A DNA stretch of 41,539 nt from positions 1 to 41,539 of the forward strand of contig CAMWJS010000015.1 in assembly GCA_947174635.1 (NCBI GenBank). Direction: 5' to 3'. This stretch comes from an uncultured Muribaculaceae bacterium. Its GTDB lineage: Bacteria; Bacteroidota; Bacteroidia; Bacteroidales; Muribaculaceae. This document shows, one piece after another, positions 34,518-41,539 of this stretch (position 1 is the stretch's first letter; each line of letters starts with the position of its first letter). A program made the position numbers and the translations under genes. The notes below the pieces were generated by a model that saw only the letters and a program-made list of their open reading frames with translations, was not told the DNA's origin and searched no databases.

Positions 34518-34935
34518 TTATGCGGACGCGATTTATCGCTGTTTACTTAATGGTGGCGTCCGGAGGATGCCGATTTACATCACTTCATTTATAATGAAAA
34601 AGCAGGAAACTAAGTAAATCGGCGTACTCCGGACGCCACGGTTATATGTCCCTTCTTCCCCGCATGTCTCCGTTTCAATCCGGCATACGGGGGTACGAAT
34701 AATCGGCGTCTTCCCGACGCTCCGATGGGTAAGTAAACTGTGTTGGGAGGATGTCACGGAACAAATGTCGACGACTGCATGATGTAGGGCTGCACCCCGG
34801 TGCAGCCGATAACAAATGTTGATTATGGTTGTTGGCAGCTGCACCGGGGTGCAGCCTTACAAGATGACGTATCATATATACACTATATATTATAAATTTT
34901 GCAACTCCCTCTATGCAAATTGACTGACAACATCT
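34518..34935. repeat. Intergenic mosaic of two hairpin repeat families
   Basis: Bases 34553-34578 and 34614-34639 form a 26-bp inverted repeat with two mismatches (outer part GTGGCGTCCGGAGG). Bases 34788-34807 (GGCTGCACCCCGGTGCAGCC) and 34838-34855 (GCTGCACCGGGGTGCAGC) are two self-palindromes flanked by GTAGGG and CTTAC. No gene is present. The arms resemble sequences at 103-129 and 25333-25441. A TATAAATTTTGC just before uvrC could be a degenerate promoter. Confidence 0.75.
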
Positions 34936-36762
34936 ATGGCAAAGCACGACAAGAGCGAAGCTCTCAAAGAGAAAATATCTATCTTACCGACTACCCCCGG
35001 AGTCTACACCTACTATGACTCCGAGGGTACTGTCATATATGTGGGCAAGGCCAAAAACCTCAAGCGCCGCGTGTCGTCGTATTTCAACCGCACGCACGAT
35101 TCTGTCCGCACCAACCTTCTGGTGCGCGCTATCGCCGACATGTCGTATATAGTGGTGCCCACCGAGCAGGACGCGCTCAATCTCGAAAACTCCATGATCA
35201 AGGAGTATAAACCGCGCTACAATGTGCTCCTCAAGGATGACAAATCCTACCCCTGGATATGCGTCACGAAAGAGCATTATCCGCGCGTATTCATGACGCG
35301 TCACCGCATCAAGGACGGCTCGAAATACTACGGGCCGTATACCGAAGCCGGAACAGCAAAGGCGGTGCTTTCGCTCATCGGTCAGCTCTATCCGCTGCGC
35401 ACGTGCCGTCATCAGATTACCCCCGAGTATATCGACCGCGGGAAAGGGCGCCTGTGTCTCGAATACCATATGAAGAAATGCCGCGGATGCTGCAAGGGAA
35501 TGGTCTCGCAGGAGGAATACGCACGCTACATCGAGAGCGTAAAACAGATACTCAACGGCGAGACGCGCGAGCTGATGGATTACCTCAGAAACGAGATGAA
35601 CGCCCGCGCCGAGGAGCTGAAATTCGAGGAAGCGCAGCAACTCAAAGAGCAGTACCAGCTCGTGGAGCGTTACCGTGCAAAGAGCGTCATCATATCCCAG
35701 GTGCTCGACGATATCGACGTGTTTGGCGTCGATGACGACGACCGCAACGTATATGTCAACTACATGCACTTGCGGCGGGGTGCCGTGGTGCGGAGTGTCA
35801 CACTGCGTTATACGCGCCGCCTCGACGAGTCGGTTCCCGAAATACTCGCGTATGCAATGAATGAGGTGAGCCGGCAACTTGGCGCCGTCTATGACGAAGT
35901 GGTGGTACCGGAAATCCCCGACGTGCAGTTCGAGGGTGTCACATTCACCATACCTCAGCGCGGCGACCGTGCCAAGCTGCTTGACGTGTCGGCACGCAAT
36001 GCCCGTCAGGCCAAAATCGACTATCTGAAACATCTCGAGAAAGTCGACCCCGAGCAGCGTACGGAGCGCCTTATGCAGCGCATGAAAGCCGACTTCCGCC
36101 TCAATGAACTGCCCAGGCATATAGAGTGCTTCGACAACTCGAATATTCAGGGCACAAATCCTGTGGCATCGTGCGTGGTGTTCAAGAACGGAAAGCCGTC
36201 GAAGAGAGATTACCGCCATTTCAATATCAAGACAGTGGAGGGCCCTGACGATTTCGCTTCGATGAAAGAGGTGCTGACGCGCCGCTACACGCGCCTGATG
36301 AACGAGGGGGAACCGCTCCCTCAGCTCATCGTTGTCGACGGTGGCAAAGGGCAGCTTTCGTCGGCCGTGGAGGCTTTGGAAGAAATCGGTCTGCGCGGCG
36401 TGATAGCCGTAGTCGGCATAGCAAAGCGTCTTGAGGAAATCTACTTTCCCGGCGACTCCGTCCCGCTTTATATCGACAAGAACTCGGAGTCGCTGCGCGT
36501 GGTGCAGCAGCTACGCGACGAGGCCCACCGATTCGGCATCACTCACCACCGCAACCGCAGGTCGAAGACGCAGACGGTTAGTATCCTCGACTCCATACCC
36601 GGGGTGGGGGAGGCTACACGCATTGCACTGTTGAAGCACTTCCGCAGCGTAAAGAAAATCTCCGAAGCATCGGAAGACCTCCTCGCCGAAGTGGTAGGCA
36701 AAGCGAAAGCGCGTGCTGTGCGTCAATTTTTCATCGACCGCGCAGATACCCCACAACAGTAG
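34936..36762 (+). CDS. uvrC: Excinuclease ABC subunit C
   Basis: This 608-residue nuclease makes both incisions in UvrABC nucleotide excision repair. The GIY-YIG domain is at residues 15-95 (GVYTYYDSEGTVIYVGKAKN). A cysteine cluster (CRGCC) and the UVR motif (ELKFEEAQQLKEQY) follow. The RNase H-like endonuclease core has the catalytic Asp in IECFDNSNIQGTNPVASCVV and in LIVVDGGKGQLSSA. The tandem helix-hairpin-helix end is SILDSIPGVGEATRIALLKH and LLAEVVGKAKARAV. Length and order are standard. Confidence 0.98.
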   Translation: MAKHDKSEALKEKISILPTTPGVYTYYDSEGTVIYVGKAKNLKRRVSSYFNRTHDSVRTNLLVRAIADMSYIVVPTEQDALNLENSMIKEYKPRYNVLLKDDKSYPWICVTKEHYPRVFMTRHRIKDGSKYYGPYTEAGTAKAVLSLIGQLYPLRTCRHQITPEYIDRGKGRLCLEYHMKKCRGCCKGMVSQEEYARYIESVKQILNGETRELMDYLRNEMNARAEELKFEEAQQLKEQYQLVERYRAKSVIISQVLDDIDVFGVDDDDRNVYVNYMHLRRGAVVRSVTLRYTRRLDESVPEILAYAMNEVSRQLGAVYDEVVVPEIPDVQFEGVTFTIPQRGDRAKLLDVSARNARQAKIDYLKHLEKVDPEQRTERLMQRMKADFRLNELPRHIECFDNSNIQGTNPVASCVVFKNGKPSKRDYRHFNIKTVEGPDDFASMKEVLTRRYTRLMNEGEPLPQLIVVDGGKGQLSSAVEALEEIGLRGVIAVVGIAKRLEEIYFPGDSVPLYIDKNSESLRVVQQLRDEAHRFGITHHRNRRSKTQTVSILDSIPGVGEATRIALLKHFRSVKKISEASEDLLAEVVGKAKARAVRQFFIDRADTPQQ

Positions 36763-36773
36763 CCCTTCGCAAT

Positions 36774-36885
36774 TTTTTCAACAAAAGCACAAAAGAGCAA
36801 ACAGGAGAACAAGAAATATTTTTATCTTGAAGTGCCCTCCAAATAATTGTTCTCCCGTTTGCTCTTTTGTGCTTTTGTTGAAAAA
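36774..36885. terminator. Very long inverted repeat, probably a bidirectional terminator
   Basis: Arms of 39 bp (36774-36812 and 36847-36885) pair with a single mismatch around a 34-base loop; the outer part is TTTTTCAACAAAAGCACAAA. U-runs occur on both strands. It lies between the convergent uvrC and lipoprotein genes. It is much longer than a usual terminator stem, so a mobile hairpin element acting as terminator is also possible. Confidence 0.7.
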
Positions 36886-36901
36886 TGGTAGTGTGCCTGC
36901 G

Positions 36902-37321
36902 TTATGATGCGGTGGCCGGAGATATGGGCACCGTCTGTATGTCTATCGTCAGGATGAAATTGATGATGGTGCCTGAGAATACTATCTTCTCCTTTTCTGA
37001 GATGACAGCTTCGCCTTTGAACTCTATTCCGTTTCCTTCGGGTGTCTTGCTGAGGTCTATTCCGGCGATTGCCACCGACCCGTGTCCCGGTATGATGTCG
37101 TTGATTGTTATATTGCCGATTCTGTTGTCGGGTGTTTCAAAAACCACCTCGCCTCCCTTTTCTGTTATCCTTACGCCGTCGAGGGTGACGACAAGAGATT
37201 TTGTGCCGCCGATTGAGTAGGTGCCCGAATGTGAATGGATAATCAGTACCGGTTCGTCCTCCTTGCATCCTGTCAGGAGCAGAATGCAGATAAAAGAGAA
37301 CAGAAAGCTGAAACGTTTCAT
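36902..37321 (-). CDS. Putative lipoprotein, unknown function
   Basis: This 139-residue protein starts at MKRFSFLFSFICILLLTGCK, which has a lipoprotein signal peptide with the cysteine of LLTGC as the lipidated residue. I reject the longer frame, which puts 26 unrelated residues in front of that signal. The mature part is beta-rich (SGTYSIGGTKSLVVTLDGV, VVFETPDNRIGNITIND), like the short calycin-type lipoproteins common in Bacteroidales (DUF4925-like), though the assignment is loose. It converges with uvrC across the long hairpin. Confidence 0.75.
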   Translation of the reverse strand: MKRFSFLFSFICILLLTGCKEDEPVLIIHSHSGTYSIGGTKSLVVTLDGVRITEKGGEVVFETPDNRIGNITINDIIPGHGSVAIAGIDLSKTPEGNGIEFKGEAVISEKEKIVFSGTIINFILTIDIQTVPISPATAS

Positions 37322-37627
37322 GATTTTATTTTTTTTGGTTGAGTGATACAAAACTGTTGTTGAAGGTATAACCTGCTTGAAATTCAAATAGTTCACCACG
37401 TTGTGTTAACGTTTATTAACTTCGAGGCTCGAAAATTCGTCCTTTTTCGCACGGATTACCGTTAAAATTCAATTCTCGGTACAGTTTTCCGGTGTGTGAC
37501 AAAATTACAGGTGGCGATGCTGTAGTAAAAATCGGATGGATGAACCGCTTGTTTAAATTTAACGTTTATTGTTAAACTATTCTTCGGCTAATGTGTCATA
37601 AATTATGTATTTTTGTAAAACCATGTT
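37322..37627. other. Divergent intergenic region, lipoprotein/rlmN
   Basis: There is no gene. TTAACGTTTATT occurs at 37406-37417 and 37559-37570. CAAAATTA at 37500-37507 is a TAATTTTG -7 motif on the minus strand for the lipoprotein, with a long leader. TATTTTTG at 37608-37615 on the plus strand serves rlmN. Confidence 0.5.
37608..37615 (+). promoter_or_regulatory. -7 element for rlmN
   Basis: TATTTTTG matches TAnnTTTG, 30 bases before the chosen ATG at 37646. A start at the upstream TTG (37628) would leave a 12-base leader, which supports the ATG. Confidence 0.6.
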
Positions 37628-37645
37628 TTGACCAACAAACCCGCT

Positions 37646-38686
37646 ATGATAAAGAAACCCCTGATAGGTCTTACTCTCGAACAGCTCCGCGACATAACCG
37701 ATGCGGTAGGGTTGCGACCGTTCGCCGCCAAGCAGATTGCATCGTGGCTCTATGTGAAGCGTGTCAAATCCATATCGATGATGACCGACCTGCCCAAGGA
37801 GGCACGTCAGCGTCTCAATGAAGAATATTGCATCGGACTTGCCGAACCTAAGGATGCCGCTGTCTCTTCAGACGGCACCGTGAAATATCTTTTTGAAGGA
37901 GTTGGCGGCCGGGATGTCGAGGCCGTATACATCCCCGACGGCGACCGCGCCACCTTGTGTGTCTCCTCCCAGGCCGGATGCAAGATGAACTGTCAGTTCT
38001 GCATGACAGGACGGCAGGGCTTCAACGGCAACCTCTCGGCGGCAGCCATCATCAACCAGGTGCTGTCGATACCGCAGTCGCGTTCGCTCACCAACATCGT
38101 GTTCATGGGCATGGGCGAGCCGCTCGACAATCTGCAGGCCGTGCTCAACGCCATTGAAATACTCACCGCGCAGTGGGGATTTGGCTGGAGTCCGAAACGC
38201 ATCACGGTAAGTTCCATCGGCAAGCTCAAGGAACTGCGCACCATTCTCGACACCACGAAGGTGCATATAGCCATTTCGCTCCACAACCCCTTTCCGGCCG
38301 AGCGTGCCGGCATCATGCCTGTGGAAAAGGCTTTCCCCATACGCGATGTGATAGCGCTGCTCTCCAACTATGATTTCAGCCATCAGCGACGTCTGTCGTT
38401 CGAGTACATAATGTGGCGCGACGTCAACGATTCGGTGAAATATGCCGATGCGCTCGTGCGTCTCATAGGACGCCTCGACTGCCGTTTCAACCTCATACGC
38501 TTCCATGCCATACCCGGCTCCGACCTGCGTCCGTCGACAATTCCGACAATGGAACGGTTTCGCGATTATCTCAATGACCATGGCATCACCGCCACCATAC
38601 GCGCCTCGCGCGGCGAGGATATCATGGCCGCATGCGGCATGCTTGCAGGCAAAGCCTCGGCAGAAGCCGCAGCCGCAACAGAATAG
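37646..38686 (+). CDS. rlmN: Dual-specificity RNA methyltransferase RlmN
   Basis: This 346-residue radical-SAM enzyme methylates C2 of A2503 in 23S rRNA and A37 in tRNAs. The [4Fe-4S] motif CxxxCxxC is CKMNCQFC at residues 112-119. FMGMGEPLDN is the family GxGE-type SAM-binding block. The second catalytic Cys lies in ASRGEDIMAACGML near the C-terminus. The tail is Ala/Glu-rich. rlmN is followed after 21 bases by a DUF1573 gene in the same orientation. Confidence 0.97.
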   Translation: MIKKPLIGLTLEQLRDITDAVGLRPFAAKQIASWLYVKRVKSISMMTDLPKEARQRLNEEYCIGLAEPKDAAVSSDGTVKYLFEGVGGRDVEAVYIPDGDRATLCVSSQAGCKMNCQFCMTGRQGFNGNLSAAAIINQVLSIPQSRSLTNIVFMGMGEPLDNLQAVLNAIEILTAQWGFGWSPKRITVSSIGKLKELRTILDTTKVHIAISLHNPFPAERAGIMPVEKAFPIRDVIALLSNYDFSHQRRLSFEYIMWRDVNDSVKYADALVRLIGRLDCRFNLIRFHAIPGSDLRPSTIPTMERFRDYLNDHGITATIRASRGEDIMAACGMLAGKASAEAAAATE

Positions 38687-38707
38687 AAACATATTACACG
38701 GAAAGAT

Positions 38708-39103
38708 ATGAAAAGATTAACGATAGTTCTGACAATGCTTGTCGTGGCATTGCTTCCTGTCCTTGCCGAGGAGAAGGTGCCAGTAGTCAGTTTTGCGGAG
38801 ACATCACATGATTTCGGTTCGATACCCGAAGAGGGGGGCCCGGTCACCTGTTCGTTTACCTTTGTCAACGAGGGTGACGCTCCGCTTGTCATCATCTCGG
38901 CCACTGCCCAGTGTGGATGCACACGTCCGTCATTTCCCCAGAAACCGATAGCTCCCGGCAAGAGCGGCGAGATAAAAGTCACCTACAATCCCCAGGCGCG
39001 TCCCGGAGAGTTTATCAAGGAGGTGAAAGTAAAGACCAACGACAAGAAGCACCGCACCACAAAACTCAAAATCTCGGGTGTCGTGCTCCCTTACCGCCGC
39101 TGA
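38708..39103 (+). CDS. DUF1573 secreted protein (single domain)
   Basis: This 131-residue protein has a signal peptide (IVLTMLVVALLPVLAEE) and one DUF1573 immunoglobulin-like domain. The recognisable segments are SHDFGSIPEEGGPVTCSFTF, ATAQCGCTRPSFPQKPIAPG and GEIKVTYNPQARPGEFIKEV. DUF1573 domains are common in exported Bacteroidetes proteins and have no assigned reaction. A paralogue follows 46 bases downstream, so the two may be a duplicated pair. Confidence 0.9.
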   Translation: MKRLTIVLTMLVVALLPVLAEEKVPVVSFAETSHDFGSIPEEGGPVTCSFTFVNEGDAPLVIISATAQCGCTRPSFPQKPIAPGKSGEIKVTYNPQARPGEFIKEVKVKTNDKKHRTTKLKISGVVLPYRR

Positions 39104-39149
39104 GAGTGCAGTCCCATCGGTATGTATCATCCACAATTCGACTACGGAT

Positions 39150-40226
39150 ATGAAATATAAATCGACGATACTTGGTGCGATGCTTGCGGCGTCTGTGGCG
39201 TCTGTGGCCGCGCCGCGTGTGCAGTGGGTCAATCCCGACTACGATTTCGGCGCAATAGCAGAAGCCGACGGGGTGGCCTGCGGCGAATTTCTTTTTGTCA
39301 ACACGGGCGATGAGCCTGTCAGCGTGACCGGCGTGCACACTTCGTGCGGCTGTACCACCGCCGAGATACCGCGCCAGCCGGTCAACCCCGGCGACACGGT
39401 TGCCATAGCCGTGCAATACGACCCCACCGGACGCCCCGGAAAGTTTGAAAAGAAAGTCACCGTAACATTTTCCGACGATGTGCCGCGCGCCTCGCTGCGT
39501 GTGCACGGCGTTGTCATCGGCACCACCAAGACTTTGCAGACACGCTATCCTGTCGATGCCGGAGTGATGCGGCTGCACTCATCGGTCATCCCGTTCGGTG
39601 ATGTCAGAAAGAGCGCCGCCAAGAGCGATTTCCTTGAGGTGTACAATGCCTCGCGCGACACCATCGTGCCCGTGTGGAGCAATCTTCCCGACTATCTCAG
39701 TGTGGCGCCGGTCGACAATAAAATCGCCCCGGGGCAGCAGGCTGTCTACAACCTGATGTTCTCAGGCTACCGTTCGCCGCTCTACGGTCTCGTCACCGAC
39801 AGCATATTCATCGCCTCTGGCCCCGGAGCCGAGCCGGTGAGGATTGACATCGTAGGCATCGTCAACGAGGATTTCTCGCGCATGTCGGAAAGCGACCGGG
39901 CAAAAGCCCCCGTAATATCCGTCAGCGACAACCGGGTTGACTTCGGCGCATTCGACCCCGCGCAGCCGGCGACAAAGGAATTTACCATCACCAACAACGG
40001 GAAGAACACGTTGCTGCTACGCCGCGTCTACACCGCCGACAAAGGCATCGACCTGTCGGTCGACAAGACCCAGATTAAAAAAGGGAAGAAAGCCACAGTC
40101 ACCGTGACAGTGTCGCCCGAAGCTCTTGGCGACGGTATTCTCAACAGCCGTATCTCCATCATATCAAACGACCCTGACCACCCTGTCGTCACTGTCCGCG
40201 CCGTAGGGCTTCCTGAAAATTTCTGA
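39150..40226 (+). CDS. DUF1573 secreted protein (multi-domain)
   Basis: This 358-residue protein starts at MKYKSTILGAMLAASVASVA, whose signal peptide fixes the start; the open frame extends upstream over the end of the previous gene without features. The first DUF1573 domain (about 23-115) has DYDFGAIAEADGVACGEFLF and HTSCGCTTAEIPRQPVNPGD. A middle region and a C-terminal Ig-like domain (ISVSDNRVDFGAFDPAQPAT, FTITNNGKNTLLLRRVYTAD) follow. It resembles its neighbour in the first domain. It is probably periplasmic or surface-exposed, possibly structural or adhesive. Confidence 0.88.
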   Translation: MKYKSTILGAMLAASVASVAAPRVQWVNPDYDFGAIAEADGVACGEFLFVNTGDEPVSVTGVHTSCGCTTAEIPRQPVNPGDTVAIAVQYDPTGRPGKFEKKVTVTFSDDVPRASLRVHGVVIGTTKTLQTRYPVDAGVMRLHSSVIPFGDVRKSAAKSDFLEVYNASRDTIVPVWSNLPDYLSVAPVDNKIAPGQQAVYNLMFSGYRSPLYGLVTDSIFIASGPGAEPVRIDIVGIVNEDFSRMSESDRAKAPVISVSDNRVDFGAFDPAQPATKEFTITNNGKNTLLLRRVYTADKGIDLSVDKTQIKKGKKATVTVTVSPEALGDGILNSRISIISNDPDHPVVTVRAVGLPENF

Positions 40227-40253
40227 TTGCTCATACTCCAAATATTCCACACC

Positions 40254-41342
40254 ATGACTCATCCTGAAAACGACGAAAAATATATCGGACTTACCGTCAA
40301 CTCCGGCGTGGCACAGCCCCCGTCGGTCAATCCCTATCTCAAACGCCACCGCCGCAAACCGCTTCCCTCCGTCGGGGAGATGGTCGACGGCATCATCAAG
40401 GGGGATATGACAATGCTGTCGCGTGCGGTCACGCTTGTCGAGAGCATCCAGCCCGATCACTACGCGCTTGCCCAGGAGGTCATTGAGAAATGTCTGCCTT
40501 ATTCGGGCAATTCGCGCCGCATAGGCATCACCGGAGTGCCCGGTGCCGGCAAGAGCACCTCTATCGATGTGTTCGGCCTGCACGTGCTGCGCGACGGCGG
40601 CAAGCTCGCCGTTCTCGCCATCGACCCGTCGAGCGAACGTACACGCGGTTCCATCCTCGGCGACAAAACCCGCATGGAGAAGCTCTCGCAGCATCCCGGT
40701 GCATTCATACGCCCTTCACCATCGGCAGGCTCGCTTGGAGGCGTGGCTCGCAAGACGCGTGAGACAATCGTGCTCTGCGAGGCCGCCGGCTACAACAATA
40801 TCTTTGTTGAGACTGTCGGAGTGGGGCAGAGCGAGACCGCCGTCCATTCGATGGTCGACTTCTTCCTGCTCATACAGCTTGCCGGCACCGGCGACGAGCT
40901 TCAGGGCATCAAGCGCGGCATCATGGAGATGGCCGACGGCATTGTCATCAACAAGGCCGACGGCGACAACATCGGGCCCGCACAGCTCGCGCAGGCGCAG
41001 TTCAAGTCGGCATTGCATCTGTTCCCGCCGACCGAGTCGGGATGGTCGCCCGAGGTGCTGACCTATTCAGGCTACTACGAGCTTGGCATAGCCGAGGTCT
41101 GGGACATGATCGACCGCTATTTCGCTTTTGTAAAGGAAAACGGCTACTTTGAGCGCAAACGCATGCAGCAGGCACGCTACTGGATGTATGAGACCATCGA
41201 CAGCCGCCTGCGCGCCCATTTCTACGACAATCCCGAAATCGCCGCAATGCTTGCCGAACGCGAGCGCCTCGTCCTCTCCAACCGCCAAAGCTCATTCATA
41301 GCAGCCCGCGACATCCTCGACCACTACTTCAACGGAAAGTAA
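40254..41342 (+). CDS. meaB: MeaB/ArgK-type GTPase (methylmalonyl-CoA mutase chaperone)
   Basis: This 362-residue G3E-type GTPase loads and protects the cobalamin of methylmalonyl-CoA mutase. The P-loop is GVPGAGKST at about residues 94-102. Then come DPSSERTRGSILGDKTRME, FIRPSPSAGSLGGVARKTRE, FVETVGVGQSE, and NKADGDN as the guanine-specificity motif. I chose ATG 40254 over an upstream TTG. The first 40 residues carry a basic tail (LKRHRRKPLP). No mutase gene is in the window. It follows the DUF1573 gene by 27 bases. Confidence 0.95.
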   Translation: MTHPENDEKYIGLTVNSGVAQPPSVNPYLKRHRRKPLPSVGEMVDGIIKGDMTMLSRAVTLVESIQPDHYALAQEVIEKCLPYSGNSRRIGITGVPGAGKSTSIDVFGLHVLRDGGKLAVLAIDPSSERTRGSILGDKTRMEKLSQHPGAFIRPSPSAGSLGGVARKTRETIVLCEAAGYNNIFVETVGVGQSETAVHSMVDFFLLIQLAGTGDELQGIKRGIMEMADGIVINKADGDNIGPAQLAQAQFKSALHLFPPTESGWSPEVLTYSGYYELGIAEVWDMIDRYFAFVKENGYFERKRMQQARYWMYETIDSRLRAHFYDNPEIAAMLAERERLVLSNRQSSFIAARDILDHYFNGK

Positions 41343-41471
41343 CCGCTTCCGTTGAAGTAGTCTCAATGTGGTTTCGAACGGCATATAGTATCTTTCCATC
41401 ATCTATCCGAAGGTGTATCACAAGAATAGATTTGTAGCTAAGAGTGGCGGAGCCACGTCATAGTACTGAAA
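41343..41471. other. Intergenic, no recognised feature
   Basis: The first 20-odd bases (CCGCTTCCGTTGAAGTAGTC) pair partly with the end of meaB (GACTACTTCAACGG-type), giving an imperfect dyad across the stop codon that may weakly terminate. The rest has no gene or known motif. Confidence 0.3.
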
Positions 41472-41539
41472 GAGGGTGTTGCATAACTCCAAAATTTCGG
41501 TTTGCGATGTAGGGACGCACGGCTCGTGCGTCCGGTAAA
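41472..41539. repeat. Half of the dispersed GGGTGTTGCAGAACTCC element at the window edge
   Basis: The reverse complement matches 18992-19056 apart from one base (TTATGC for TTCTGC). It includes the complete GGACGCACGGCTCGTGCGTCC-type hairpin. Its orientation is opposite to the copy at bases 1-53, and the other half lies outside the window. Confidence 0.85.

Noticed and set aside
34984-36219. A 411-codon minus-strand open frame opposite uvrC
   Set aside because: It is His- and Val-rich in the way of antisense frames, and uvrC on the other strand is unmistakable.

Overview
The window reads as a chromosomal segment of a Bacteroidales bacterium, most likely of the Muribaculaceae type. The evidence is the Bacteroidetes -7 promoter motif TAnnTTTG just upstream of many genes on both strands, a PorZ-like type IX secretion protein, a second secreted protein with a Bacteroidales-type C-terminal tail, a YfhO family membrane protein, an RNase H with a viroplasmin domain, an OstA/LptD-type outer membrane protein and a relic of an ECF-sigma/TonB-receptor module. 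No rRNA, tRNA, CRISPR array or intact mobile element was found. The window is mostly housekeeping genes separated by repeat-rich intergenic regions.

Layout. 1-8.0 kb: a minus-strand run nadA, leuS, rdgB, porZ-like, a hypothetical gene and a small membrane protein. 8.0-8.9 kb: a gene-poor, AT-rich region with DnaA-box-like 9-mers, here proposed as a candidate replication origin. 8.9-15.8 kb (minus): a KilA-N protein, a tightly packed mscL-aroK-AlaDH-like-RNase H operon, and lptD. 16-18.9 kb (plus): korAB. 18.9-19.3 kb: an inverted-repeat cluster. 19.3-21.9 kb (minus): a Bax-inhibitor-1 protein and argS. 22-25.3 kb: a small secreted protein, the sigma/STN relic, panB with a MITE-like element in its leader, and upp. 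25.4-29.5 kb (minus): an overlapping yfhO - methyltransferase-like - xerD operon. 29.5-31.4 kb: an IS1182-type transposase relic, a secreted protein and non-coding repeats. 31.4-41.3 kb: ybeY, mnmG, a perfect parS site, apt, uvrC, a lipoprotein (minus strand), rlmN, two DUF1573 proteins and meaB.

Genome-scale reading. A perfect 16-bp parS palindrome after mnmG, an AT-rich region with clustered DnaA-box-like sequences at 8.0-8.4 kb, and an apparent change in GC skew around that region (rough hand counts within minus-strand genes on both sides) together suggest that the window lies in the origin domain of the chromosome. This is an inference and is not proven here.

Repeats. At least four families of short inverted repeats occupy the intergenic regions. 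One family is cut by both window edges, which suggests that the contig ends in repeats. I did not find a convincing new multi-gene system such as a defence or biosynthetic locus. The most informative signals are the origin/parS pair, the collapsed sigma/TonB module and the MITE-like elements.
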